Origin: Bacillota bacterium
GTDB taxonomy: Bacteria > Bacillota > Clostridia > DSM-8532
Assembly (NCBI GenBank): GCA_022702935.2
Contig: JAKIML020000019.1
Span: forward strand, 1 to 62,880
Direction of reading: 5' to 3'
DNA: 62,880 nt
Position 1 is the first letter of the stretch. The number at the start of each line of letters is the position of its first letter. Below the pieces are notes generated by a model, which saw only the letters and a program-made list of their open reading frames with translations, was not told the DNA's origin and made no database searches. The position numbers and the translations under genes are program-made. This document shows positions 9,687 to 18,762 of this stretch, piece after piece.

Positions 9687-11118
9687 CAGCATAATAAAAC
9701 AGATAGCAAAATCACTATTGTATATATTTGTTGTTTGTAGTTATCCCCCTATATTTATATTTGCACAAAACGCTGCGGAAGCACAAATTTTTAGTATATG
9801 TTTACCTATAGCGGTCAATTTAGTTTTTGGTATAATTGTTCTTTGTTTAAGCCTGGTTGTAACACGTTCTTTAATTCAAAGCACCTTTGTTTCAATGGTA
9901 TTAACATTTATTTTAATTAATTACAGATTAATAGAGACTCTTATACAAAAAGCGATTCCCTATTTAAAATACTGGCATATATTACCACTTGTTTTCTTTG
10001 TTGCTCTTCATATTTTTTATATTATAACCAAAACGATTTCCAAAGAAAGTATATATTTAACAAACAAAGTGATATTTTGTGTTGTTGGTGCACTAATACT
10101 ATTTAATTTAGCTTTAGCAACACCTGCAATTATTAATAAAGTCAACTTAAGTACTAATAGTTCTACTAAAAATAAAATAAACCCTAGTGAAGTAGGTACC
10201 GGAAAACCCAATGTTTATTATTTGATATTTGATGAATATTCAGGGTTTGAAGTAATTAAAAATTACTACGGCTATGATAATAGAGAATTCTATGACTACT
10301 TAACTAATAAAAAGTTTTCAGTATCTACGAACAGTTATAATGAAGCATCAGATACTACTGTTGTTATTACCAATTATATGAGTTTGGATTATGTTGTAGA
10401 CGAAAGTGTGGATGTGGCGACAAGAACAAGGTATAGAACCAACGCTAAGCTTTTCAAGCTTCTTGAAGAACATGGGTATGACGTTAGGGGTGTAGGTTTA
10501 TCAGAATTTATGGGTTTACCTTCTATTATAGGTAGTAATGATATTGAGGCGACGACTATTACAGGTGAAAACATATACGAGATACTTATGAAGAATACTT
10601 TTTTGTATCCATTCATAAAGAGTAACACTTCAAAAGATGCAGAATTAGTTCTGGACACTATTGAGTACATGAAAAATAAGAGTAATTTTAATCCGAATAG
10701 CTCTATGATGACAATGCTTTATTTATGCATACCTCACCAACCTTTTATTTTTGATAAAGACGGCAAAATGGTAAATGTTGAAAATCAGAACAATTGGCGT
10801 GATAAAAAGTATTATTTAGAACAGTATATTTACACTACTAAACTTATAGTGGAATGTGTTGATTCGATTACAACCAATGATCCAAATAGTATTATTATTT
10901 TACAATCTGATCATAGTGCCCGCGCATCCTCTGATATTGAATTGCATGGAAATTTTATTAGCCAAAAAGATATGACTAATATTTTAAATGCTGTTTATTT
11001 TCAAGGGGAATCAATTGATGAGATTTTAGGTCAATCCGGTTTAAATACACTTAGAATAACTCTCAGCAAATTGTTGAATACAGAGATGCCAGTTCTGGAG
11101 GTTCCTTTTAATGAATAA
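9673..11118 (+). CDS. Alkaline-phosphatase-superfamily (sulfatase/phosphotransferase-like) membrane protein
   Basis: About four to five hydrophobic segments in the first 160 residues are followed by an extracytoplasmic hydrolase/transferase domain. KPNVYYLIFDEYSG gives the first metal aspartate, SDTT the probable nucleophile threonine, and QSDHSARAS the second metal site. The family includes LTA synthase and phosphoethanolamine transferases as well as sulfatases. ATG at 9673 follows a purine-rich site; ATG at 9652 in the same frame is possible. It overlaps the preceding and following genes, so it is in the same operon. Next to a phosphonate/phosphodiester module, it could transfer or remove a phospho-group on the glycan; this is inference. 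Confidence 0.75.
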   Translation: MGKSNSIIKQIAKSLLYIFVVCSYPPIFIFAQNAAEAQIFSICLPIAVNLVFGIIVLCLSLVVTRSLIQSTFVSMVLTFILINYRLIETLIQKAIPYLKYWHILPLVFFVALHIFYIITKTISKESIYLTNKVIFCVVGALILFNLALATPAIINKVNLSTNSSTKNKINPSEVGTGKPNVYYLIFDEYSGFEVIKNYYGYDNREFYDYLTNKKFSVSTNSYNEASDTTVVITNYMSLDYVVDESVDVATRTRYRTNAKLFKLLEEHGYDVRGVGLSEFMGLPSIIGSNDIEATTITGENIYEILMKNTFLYPFIKSNTSKDAELVLDTIEYMKNKSNFNPNSSMMTMLYLCIPHQPFIFDKDGKMVNVENQNNWRDKKYYLEQYIYTTKLIVECVDSITTNDPNSIIILQSDHSARASSDIELHGNFISQKDMTNILNAVYFQGESIDEILGQSGLNTLRITLSKLLNTEMPVLEVPFNE

Positions 11119-12376
11119 GCTTTTTAAACCTAAATATGTAATTTATTTCATTGTATTAATATGGTTTGTTTTTTATTTAATATATGCCAATAAGTTCGTT
11201 GCTTTTATTGTTTCTGATGAGTACAGCTTTTATGAAGCAGATTTTCTATCATATGACTCAAACTCAGAAGTTATCTTTTCTCTTTCCAATGTTACAATTA
11301 ATAGGGATTTAAAGGAGACGTTAAGCATTAATGGAATTGCCTTCTGCGAAACTGATAAAGATAATAGTAATAAAAGAATTGAACTGATTTTAAAATCTGA
11401 TAATAAGGCGTACGCTGCTAAAATGCCGGTTCAATACAGAAAAGATATATACTTAAAATTTTCGGAATCTAGTCAGTTGGGCGGCGACTACTTATATATT
11501 GCATGCAACTTACCAACAATTGGATTGGATGAGGGGGTGTATGAGTTGTATGTTTATGTATGGGAAAATGATCAAAACTATGGGATCAAGAAAACAGGCT
11601 TGAGATTTTTAAAGGATAGAAATGGTATAAAAAGGTATATTTCTTCAGAGGCAAAGATGTTAAATATACCTATTAATGACATTAGATACAATATAGATAA
11701 TGTTGAAAAAGTAGATGATGGAATTCAAATTTTGGGATGGGCTTATATTCCAGGTAAAGATTCAAAATATCAAGATGTTTATATTGAAGTAAATGGTATT
11801 CAAAATAAGGTATACAAGGCCACAAGCTATTATAGAGAAGATGTAGGAACATTTTATGAAGATCCAAATTTAAATAGTAGTGGTTTTATCTGCATAGTAC
11901 CTCAGGATGCTGTTAAAGATAATGATTTTGATTTCAAAATAATAATTGATAATAAATGGGGGAATTCAATTCAGTTGGATAATACAGAAGTAAGTGAAGA
12001 AGTAGATGATAAGCGAATAGTAATTAATGAAAAAGAATTTTTAGGAAGTATTGATAGGATTTTTAAAATGAATAATAGACTTGTCGTACAAGGTTGGGCT
12101 GCTATAGAAAATTTCGATTCAAAAAATATATTTCCATTCGTCCAAGTTTTATTAGAAGATGATATTAGCCAGATGTTTCAGACGACGAAGATGGAACGAC
12201 CTGATGTTGTCGAGTATTTTAATAATTCGCTCTACTTAAGTAGTGGATATATAGCATATTTACCAGAGAATATAAATAACAGCAAGAAATGGTATATACG
12301 GAGCGTAATAAAAGTTGGGGATGAATATTTTGCAGGCCAGTATATAGATTCTTCCACACTTAATATCGAAAAGTGA
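11111..12376 (+). CDS. Membrane-anchored surface protein with three tandem repeats, function unknown
   Basis: One N-terminal membrane segment (about residues 8-32) is followed by an extracytoplasmic region with no catalytic motif that I recognise. That region appears to be three copies of a domain of about 100 residues, starting near residues 57, 195 and 315. The second and third copies share a GWA-x-I core, a later R-x-DV, and SSGFI or SSGYI followed by a proline. GGAGG 9 bp upstream supports the start, and it overlaps the preceding gene by 8 bp. It probably works with the preceding membrane enzyme. The gene is very AT-rich like its left neighbours. Confidence 0.6.
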   Translation: MNKLFKPKYVIYFIVLIWFVFYLIYANKFVAFIVSDEYSFYEADFLSYDSNSEVIFSLSNVTINRDLKETLSINGIAFCETDKDNSNKRIELILKSDNKAYAAKMPVQYRKDIYLKFSESSQLGGDYLYIACNLPTIGLDEGVYELYVYVWENDQNYGIKKTGLRFLKDRNGIKRYISSEAKMLNIPINDIRYNIDNVEKVDDGIQILGWAYIPGKDSKYQDVYIEVNGIQNKVYKATSYYREDVGTFYEDPNLNSSGFICIVPQDAVKDNDFDFKIIIDNKWGNSIQLDNTEVSEEVDDKRIVINEKEFLGSIDRIFKMNNRLVVQGWAAIENFDSKNIFPFVQVLLEDDISQMFQTTKMERPDVVEYFNNSLYLSSGYIAYLPENINNSKKWYIRSVIKVGDEYFAGQYIDSSTLNIEK

Positions 12377-12442
12377 TTTAAAAAGTTCTTGATGATATTA
12401 GTGGTGAAGGGTTTAATCTGATTAAGTGGTGGTTAATTAATA

Positions 12443-14341
12443 ATGAATTCTGTTATATCTATCTTTTCAAAACTTCTTGAATACATTATGACATTATGCT
12501 TCAATTTGTTACAAAACTATACTTTTGCAATTATCTTGTTTACTCTTCTGACAAAAGTTATTTTGCTGCCAATATCAATATGGGTTCATAAGAACAGCAT
12601 TAAGATGGTTGGCTTAATGCCGGAATTGAATCGAATTAAGATAAAGTATTATGGTGATGGGGATACTATTGCTGAGGAACAGCACACCTTATATAAACGG
12701 GAAAAGTACCATCCATTAGCCAGCATAATTCCAACACTCATTCAAATTATTCTGCTTATGGCACTTATACAGATAATAAATGGCAATCTGGGGGAATCTG
12801 CCCTTACCCTTATACCCATAGAAGCTAAAGGGCTATCTTTACTGATGCCGATTGCCGCAGGGCTGTCGGCGTTTATACTCTCTATCGTACAGGATAGAAT
12901 TAATCCATTACAGAAAGAACAGAGTCGTCTCAGCCAAATAATGACTATGTCAATTTCAGTGGGAATTTCGCTGTTTCTTGGTGCATTTGTTTCCATAGGT
13001 GTCGGTTTGTACTGGATATGCAGCAATCTGTTTACAATCTTCCAACAACTGTTTTTAAATGCTGTCATACCACCCTATAAGTATATCAATTATAAAGAAC
13101 TTGAAGAGAGTAAAAAGGCACTTGAGGAGATCAATGCACTCGGTGCAGGACAGAAGAAATGGTTTAAAAAGGATCCCTATCGGAGGCGGGAAAAGGAAGA
13201 TTATAAACGTTTCTTTTCAATAGCCAATAAGCATCTTGTGTTCTATTCAGAAAAGAGTGGATTTTATAAGTATTTCGAGAACATTATTATTGAACTGATA
13301 CGAAGATCGAATATAACTATACATTATGTGACCAGCGATCCAAACGATCAGATCTTTGATATTGCGAAGAAACAGCCCAGAATAAAACCCTATTACATAG
13401 GGGAAAAGCGCCTTATTACGCTCATGATGAAGATGGATGCGGATATGGTGGTGATGACCATGCCGGATCTTAATCAATTTCATTACAAACGTTCATATAT
13501 AAGAAAGGATATTGAATACGTATACATATTCCACTATCCATTGAGTACTCACATGGTCTTAAGAAAGGGTGCATTGGACTACTATGACACCATTTTTTGT
13601 GTAGGCGATTTTCAGTTTAATGAAATACGTGAGACTGAGAAATTGTATAACCTTCCGCAGAAAAATCTAGTTTCTGTGGGCTATGGCCAACTAGAGAAGC
13701 TTTATGACAGTTACAGTAAAATGCAAAGTGTAAAACGTGAACACAAAAAAGTATTGATAGCACCGTCATGGCAACCTGACAATATACTTGACAGTTGTAT
13801 CGATGAGTTGCTTACGGCTTTATTAGGCAAGGGTTATCAGGTTGTTGTTAGACCACATCCAGAGTATGTCAAGCGATATGGTTCTAAAATGGATGCAATT
13901 GTTAAGCGATATAGTGATTATCAAGGTGGAGATTTAAGTTTTGAGCTTGATTTTACTTCTAATACATCTATTTTTGATTCTGATGTGGTTATAACAGATT
14001 GGTCGGGAACAGCCTATGAGTTCTCTTTTGTTACTAAAAAACCATCTATCTTCATTAATACACCACCAAAAATCAACAATCCAGATTATATCAAGCTGTC
14101 TATGGAACCACTAGAGATCAGCCTGAGGGATAAGATTGGTATACAGGTGGAAACAAAGAATCTAAGCAACATGGCTGAAGTTATTGATAAGTTGATTCAG
14201 TCGAAAGACGTTTATTCTCGTGATATCACATCTATAGTGGAAAGGTATATTGCAAACTTTGGAAAAAGTGGTGAGGTAGGGAGTAAATACATTATAAGCA
14301 GATTGGTCGAGAAAGGATCGAAGAAGTCATATGTTGGTTAA
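12443..14341 (+). CDS. YidC-like membrane domain fused to TagF-like (CDP-glycerol) phosphotransferase
   Basis: Residues 1-210 look like a YidC/Oxa1 insertase core: a first helix with FTLLTKVILLPI, an amphipathic hairpin with ELNRIKIKYYGD, the HPLASIIPTLIQI segment, and a last helix with GLYWICSNLFTIFQQ. The conserved Arg of the first helix is replaced by Lys38. After a charged linker (about 215-260), residues 262-632 match CDP-glycerol glycerophosphotransferases, with RPHPEYVKRYG and TDWSGTAYEFSFVTKKPSIF. The gene overlaps phosphonopyruvate decarboxylase by 11 bp and heads the phosphonate operon. I infer that it transfers a CMP-activated hydroxyethylphosphonate (or similar) to a membrane-bound glycan, with the YidC part as anchor or lipid-substrate site. 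Confidence 0.85.
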   Translation: MNSVISIFSKLLEYIMTLCFNLLQNYTFAIILFTLLTKVILLPISIWVHKNSIKMVGLMPELNRIKIKYYGDGDTIAEEQHTLYKREKYHPLASIIPTLIQIILLMALIQIINGNLGESALTLIPIEAKGLSLLMPIAAGLSAFILSIVQDRINPLQKEQSRLSQIMTMSISVGISLFLGAFVSIGVGLYWICSNLFTIFQQLFLNAVIPPYKYINYKELEESKKALEEINALGAGQKKWFKKDPYRRREKEDYKRFFSIANKHLVFYSEKSGFYKYFENIIIELIRRSNITIHYVTSDPNDQIFDIAKKQPRIKPYYIGEKRLITLMMKMDADMVVMTMPDLNQFHYKRSYIRKDIEYVYIFHYPLSTHMVLRKGALDYYDTIFCVGDFQFNEIRETEKLYNLPQKNLVSVGYGQLEKLYDSYSKMQSVKREHKKVLIAPSWQPDNILDSCIDELLTALLGKGYQVVVRPHPEYVKRYGSKMDAIVKRYSDYQGGDLSFELDFTSNTSIFDSDVVITDWSGTAYEFSFVTKKPSIFINTPPKINNPDYIKLSMEPLEISLRDKIGIQVETKNLSNMAEVIDKLIQSKDVYSRDITSIVERYIANFGKSGEVGSKYIISRLVEKGSKKSYVG

Positions 14342-15470
14342 AGATTTTCTTGATATACTTTATGATGAGCTGCGGGTGAATTTTTTTACGGGAGTTCCTG
14401 ACTCACAACTAAAATCCCTGTGCGATGAACTATACGTCAGATATGGGATTGGTTCTAAACATATTGTTGCAGCTAATGAAGGAGCAGCAGTTGGTATTGC
14501 TGCAGGCCATTATATTGCATCCGGCCGGCCAGCTCTCGTATATCTGCAAAATAGCGGCATAGGTAATATTTTAAATCCAGTTGCCTCATTACTCAGTGAG
14601 AAGGTATATGCTATTCCATGTGTTTTTGTGGTAGGCTGGAGAGGAGAGCCGGGAGTAAAAGATGAGCCACAGCATGTTTTCCAGGGTGAGATAACTATAG
14701 ATCTGCTTGAGCTCTTGGGAATCAAATGCTTCATTCTTTCTAAGGAAACACAACTAGAGGATTACAGAAGGTTTATTGAAGAGAGCAAAAGTGTAATCAA
14801 AGAGGGAAAAAGCATTGCCCTAATAGTAAGAAAAGGAACGCTTAAGTCCGATGTCTCAGTAGATTTCAAAAATGAAAAAAAGTTACTGAGAGAGGATGCA
14901 ATCAAGACCATTGTTGCCCAGTCGGGGGAGAGAGATATTTTTGTCACCACTACTGGTAAAACTTCAAGGGAACTTTTTGAAATAAGAGAATCTTTGAACC
15001 AGGGTCATCAAAAAGATTTCTTGACCGTAGGCTCCATGGGACATAGTTCAATGATAGCTCTGGGAATTGCCCTTAATGTTCCAGACAGAAGAGTTTGGTG
15101 CATTGATGGCGATGGTGCAATGGTTATGCATCTTGGAAGTATGTTGGTCTTAGCAAAGACAGGATGTAAAAATCTTGTTCACGTTGTGATAAATAATGGT
15201 GCCCATGAAAGCGTGGGCGGTATGCCTGTTGCGTATGGAAGGACAAGCTTTTTGAGCTTAGCAAAGGAAGCCGGGTACGAGATGTGCTTATCTGTCGCGA
15301 CCCAAACAGAGCTGGATACTGCATTAGCAAAAGTAAAGAAAAGTAATTGTATCTGCTTTATTGAAATTCATACTGCATTGGGCTCAAGAGAGGATTTAGG
15401 AAGGCCAACAACTACTCCTCAGGAAAATAAAAAAGCTCTGATGGACTATATAAGAGAAAGCAGGCTTTGA
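14331..15470 (+). CDS. aepY: Phosphonopyruvate decarboxylase
   Basis: Thiamine-diphosphate enzyme that decarboxylates phosphonopyruvate to phosphonoacetaldehyde, pulling the unfavourable PEP mutase reaction forward. N-terminal FFTGVPDSQLKSLCDEL is diagnostic of the family. The cofactor motif runs from IDGDGAMVMHLGS to INNGAHESVGG, and VAANEGAAVGIAAGHY holds the activating glutamate. The length of 379 aa is normal for the single-chain form. It overlaps the genes on both sides or nearly so, which indicates tight operon structure. Confidence 0.94.
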   Translation: MLVKDFLDILYDELRVNFFTGVPDSQLKSLCDELYVRYGIGSKHIVAANEGAAVGIAAGHYIASGRPALVYLQNSGIGNILNPVASLLSEKVYAIPCVFVVGWRGEPGVKDEPQHVFQGEITIDLLELLGIKCFILSKETQLEDYRRFIEESKSVIKEGKSIALIVRKGTLKSDVSVDFKNEKKLLREDAIKTIVAQSGERDIFVTTTGKTSRELFEIRESLNQGHQKDFLTVGSMGHSSMIALGIALNVPDRRVWCIDGDGAMVMHLGSMLVLAKTGCKNLVHVVINNGAHESVGGMPVAYGRTSFLSLAKEAGYEMCLSVATQTELDTALAKVKKSNCICFIEIHTALGSREDLGRPTTTPQENKKALMDYIRESRL

Positions 15471-15472
15471 TT

Positions 15473-16204
15473 ATGAAAGCACTTTTACTAAACTCAGGAT
15501 TAGGGAGCAGGATGGGTGTACTAACCGAAAATCATCCCAAGTGCATGTGCCCCATTAACGATGTTTACACCATTATCAGCTGGCAGCTGGAGCTGTTAAG
15601 TAAGAATGGCATCAAAGAGGTTGTTGTTACAACAGGCCCATTTGCAAATATACTGGAAGAGCATATTTTGTCTCAAGAATACAATTTTAAATATGTGTTT
15701 GTTAACAATCCTATTTATAAAGAGACCAATTACATTTATTCAATGTATTTGGCTAGAAATTATCTCGATGATGATATACTCCTGTTCCATGGGGATCTCG
15801 TAATGGAGCCTTCTGTTGTTGCTGATCTAATTCAGCAGAAGTATAGTACAGTTACGGTTGATAGTTTGCTTCCTCTTCCGGAGAAAGATTTTAAGGCTAA
15901 GCTGAAGGGTGAAAGAATTAATGCAATTGGAATTGAGTTCTTTGGTGAGGATTGTGTTGCCTGCCAGCCTGCCTATAAGTTGCTATATAAGGATCTCAAA
16001 TTTTGGATGGAGAAAATAGTAGAATTTTGCGAACGCGGAGAAACAAAGGTTTATGCAGAAAGTGCCCTAAATTGTATTCTTGATAGAATTGCTCTTTATC
16101 CTTTAGAGCTTAATAAATGTCTCTGTAATGAGATTGATAATGTTAATGATTTAAATTTAATTAAGAATACTTTTCATGAGCGATCAGGTATGTGGAGGAA
16201 GTAA
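15473..16204 (+). CDS. LicC/PntC-like nucleotidyltransferase
   Basis: A 243-aa nucleotidyltransferase with LNSGLGSRMGVLTENHPKCM at the N-terminus (sugar-nucleotidyl pattern), LLFHGDLVM for the metal aspartate, and a C-terminal EIDNVNDL, as in choline-phosphate and aminoethylphosphonate cytidylyltransferases. ATG 15473 is preferred over TTG 15467, which overlaps the previous stop. It ends one base before the PEP mutase gene. It probably activates a phosphonate (2-hydroxyethylphosphonate or aminoethylphosphonate) with CTP. The neighbouring fusion protein carries a second, unrelated cytidylyltransferase domain, so the division of labour is open. Confidence 0.82.
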   Translation: MKALLLNSGLGSRMGVLTENHPKCMCPINDVYTIISWQLELLSKNGIKEVVVTTGPFANILEEHILSQEYNFKYVFVNNPIYKETNYIYSMYLARNYLDDDILLFHGDLVMEPSVVADLIQQKYSTVTVDSLLPLPEKDFKAKLKGERINAIGIEFFGEDCVACQPAYKLLYKDLKFWMEKIVEFCERGETKVYAESALNCILDRIALYPLELNKCLCNEIDNVNDLNLIKNTFHERSGMWRK

Positions 16205-17497
16205 ATGAAACAGGTTTATATGTGCTTCAGCACAGATATCATACACAATGGGCATATTAATATTATTCAAAGAGCAGCAGAGCTGGGGGAACTGACTGTT
16301 GGTGTTTTGACTGATGAGGCAGTAGCTAAATATAAAAGATATCCGCTTATTCCTTATGAGGAACGCATGGCAATGTTCAGAAACATAAAAGGTGTTTCAA
16401 AAGTCGTCGTACAGGACAGGCTTGAATATGATGATATTCTTCAAAAGCTGAAACCTGATATTGTGGTGCATGGAGATGACTGGCGAACTGGATATCAAGC
16501 GAAAATAAGGGAGAGAGTTATTGAGCTTCTTAAGGGTTGGAATGGCGAGTTGATAGAATTCCCCTACACCCATTCTTCAGCAGATGAAACCTTAAGTAAC
16601 CTCGATCAGAAGCTATATATGCCAGAAAACAGACGTTGCAGGTTAAAAAAGCTATTGCAATATAAACCTTGTATATCGGTAATAGAGGCTCATAATGGGT
16701 TAACTGGTTTAATTGCTGAACACACAAAGATTGAAAACGAAAAAGGTATAAAACAGTTTGATGCTATGTGGGTTTCGAGCCTTTGCGATTCAACCGTAAA
16801 GGGTAAGCCCGATATTGAATTAGTGGATATGACTTCACGCATTAATACCCTGGAAGAAATTATGGAAGTTACCACTAAACCCATTATTCTGGATGGAGAC
16901 ACAGGGGGACTCACTGAGCACTTTGTTTTCAATATTAAGACGTTGGAACGTATTGGCGTTTCTGCTGTAATTATTGAAGATAAAACAGGACTTAAAAAGA
17001 ATTCATTGTTTGGGACACAGGTCCATCAGACCCAAGATGCTATAGAGAGTTTCTGCGAAAAAATACAAGCGGGAAAAAGCGCACTTAAAACTAAGGATTT
17101 TATGATAATAGCCCGCTGTGAAAGCCTAATCCTTAATAAAGGTATGGATGATGCTCTTGAGAGATGCCAGGCCTATGTTGAAGCTGGTGCAGATGGGATT
17201 ATGATTCACTCATGTCAGAAGGAGCCTGATGAAATTCTTGAGTTCTGTAATAAATTCCGGGAAATAAATCAGTTTACACCTTTGGTTGCTGTTCCAACCA
17301 CATATAACACTATTACTGAGGATGAATTGGCAGCTGTAGGGGTAAACATTGTTATTCATGCAAATCACCTTTTGAGAAGTGCATTTCCTGCCATGCAGAA
17401 GGTTGCTAGGCTTATCCTTGAAAACTCTCGGTCTTACGAGGCTGACCAACACTGTATGCCAATTAAAAGTATCCTAACTTTGATTCCTAATGAATAG
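16205..17497 (+). CDS. aepX: Cytidylyltransferase-PEP mutase fusion
   Basis: Two enzymes in one 430-aa chain. Residues 1-135 are a TagD/GCT-type cytidylyltransferase: CFSTDIIHNGHINII gives the HxGH site, and a later HSSADETLS region stands where the ISTT-like motif lies. Residues about 155-430 are PEP mutase, which makes the C-P bond from phosphoenolpyruvate to give phosphonopyruvate. The diagnostic EDKxxxxxNS reads EDKTGLKKNS, with LDGDTGG binding Mg. GGAGG precedes the ATG. PEP mutase is the marker of phosphonate biosynthesis, so this gene fixes the meaning of the whole module. Confidence 0.95.
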   Translation: MKQVYMCFSTDIIHNGHINIIQRAAELGELTVGVLTDEAVAKYKRYPLIPYEERMAMFRNIKGVSKVVVQDRLEYDDILQKLKPDIVVHGDDWRTGYQAKIRERVIELLKGWNGELIEFPYTHSSADETLSNLDQKLYMPENRRCRLKKLLQYKPCISVIEAHNGLTGLIAEHTKIENEKGIKQFDAMWVSSLCDSTVKGKPDIELVDMTSRINTLEEIMEVTTKPIILDGDTGGLTEHFVFNIKTLERIGVSAVIIEDKTGLKKNSLFGTQVHQTQDAIESFCEKIQAGKSALKTKDFMIIARCESLILNKGMDDALERCQAYVEAGADGIMIHSCQKEPDEILEFCNKFREINQFTPLVAVPTTYNTITEDELAAVGVNIVIHANHLLRSAFPAMQKVARLILENSRSYEADQHCMPIKSILTLIPNE

Positions 17498-17512
17498 GGA
17501 GGAGGCTTAATA

Positions 17513-18646
17513 GTGCAATATATACCTTTTTCACCCGTTGAAATAGTATTTTCTTCAAGAATAGATGCTATTAAGTATCTTGATGGCGTGGTTTCTGCTA
17601 ATGAGACATGTTTGCTATTAGCCAGCGAAGGTCGTATCCTTGAGTTAGGGCTTGAAAGCTTGATTGATAATCTAAGAGAAAAGGATGTCGTACATCTTAG
17701 ACAGATCCCTAGAAATCCTGATATCACCGATGTGTACCATTATTTAAAAGTACTACAGGGAGTTAACCCATGCAAAATTATTGCCATCGGAGGTGGCAGT
17801 TGTATAGATTTGGCCAAGGCTATCAGTGCCCTATATTATCAGATTCCGTCGGAGCAATTGTCAGTGGAGCTTGTGCGTAAAGTTATTAAAGAAAAAAAGT
17901 ACCTTAGCCAGCATCCCTTTATAGATATTATTGCAGTTCCCACTACTGCAGGGACAGGTTCTGAGGTTACGAAATGGGCGACTATTTGGGATATGACAAG
18001 TAAAGAAAAGTTTTCTATTGAAAGTGTGGACATTTTTCCCAAGGTAGCTCTTATTGTGCCCGAATTTACCAGTTCTATGCCTGAACGCTTAACGCTTTCA
18101 TCGGGACTAGACGCTCTTTCACACGCAATGGAGGCATTTTGGGCGAATAGGCGAACCCCTTTGTCTCAATTATTAGCATTAAAGGCTATAGAGCATATTA
18201 AGAACTACCTGCCGCAGGTATTGCAAAAGCCTAGCGATGTATGCCTTAGAAGAGAAATGAGTCTTGCTTCACTACTTGCTGGCTTGGCTTTTTCAATTAC
18301 AAGAACAACCGCCTGTCACTCTATATCATATCCTCTGACTATGTACTGTGGTGTTGACCACGGTTTTGCTGCAGCAATGACACTTATTCAAGTGGCAGAG
18401 CTTAACGAAATGGTGTTGGATGATATGCATAGAATATATTCTATCTTTGGTAGTAAAGCATCACTAAAACAATGGCTTGGTGAAATATCACTCCCTATAC
18501 AGGAGCTACGGTTATCGGCTTTTGGGATTAATAAGAGTGAACTGGACATCATTGCAAGGAATGCATTTACTCAAGGACGGATGGATAATAACCCGGTGCC
18601 TTTCTCTCAAAAAGAAGTATACGATATTTTATTACAGGTGTTATAG
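17513..18646 (+). CDS. Iron-containing alcohol dehydrogenase, probable phosphonoacetaldehyde reductase
   Basis: A 377-aa group III (metal-dependent) alcohol dehydrogenase. GGGSCIDLAKA binds NAD(P), and VPTTAGTGSEVT is the family signature. All four metal ligands are visible: Asp200, His204, His269 and His283. GTG at 17513 follows GGGAGGAGG at good distance. Directly after PEP mutase and decarboxylase, the natural substrate is phosphonoacetaldehyde, giving 2-hydroxyethylphosphonate. No aminotransferase is present in the module, which argues against 2-aminoethylphosphonate as the product. Confidence 0.88.
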   Translation: MQYIPFSPVEIVFSSRIDAIKYLDGVVSANETCLLLASEGRILELGLESLIDNLREKDVVHLRQIPRNPDITDVYHYLKVLQGVNPCKIIAIGGGSCIDLAKAISALYYQIPSEQLSVELVRKVIKEKKYLSQHPFIDIIAVPTTAGTGSEVTKWATIWDMTSKEKFSIESVDIFPKVALIVPEFTSSMPERLTLSSGLDALSHAMEAFWANRRTPLSQLLALKAIEHIKNYLPQVLQKPSDVCLRREMSLASLLAGLAFSITRTTACHSISYPLTMYCGVDHGFAAAMTLIQVAELNEMVLDDMHRIYSIFGSKASLKQWLGEISLPIQELRLSAFGINKSELDIIARNAFTQGRMDNNPVPFSQKEVYDILLQVL

Positions 18647-18762
18647 TCTGTGGGAGTACTTGCCCTATTGGTACATCTTTTGACTTGACAAAATGCAAGG
18701 ATTTTGATGTAGTTAATATATATTGTTAAAAATGAATAGAACAAAGAAAAGGTGGAGTTCGT

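Noticed and set aside
14331-18646. 2-aminoethylphosphonate as the end product
   Set aside because: No PLP aminotransferase in the module; a metal alcohol dehydrogenase occupies that position. An unlinked aminotransferase cannot be excluded.
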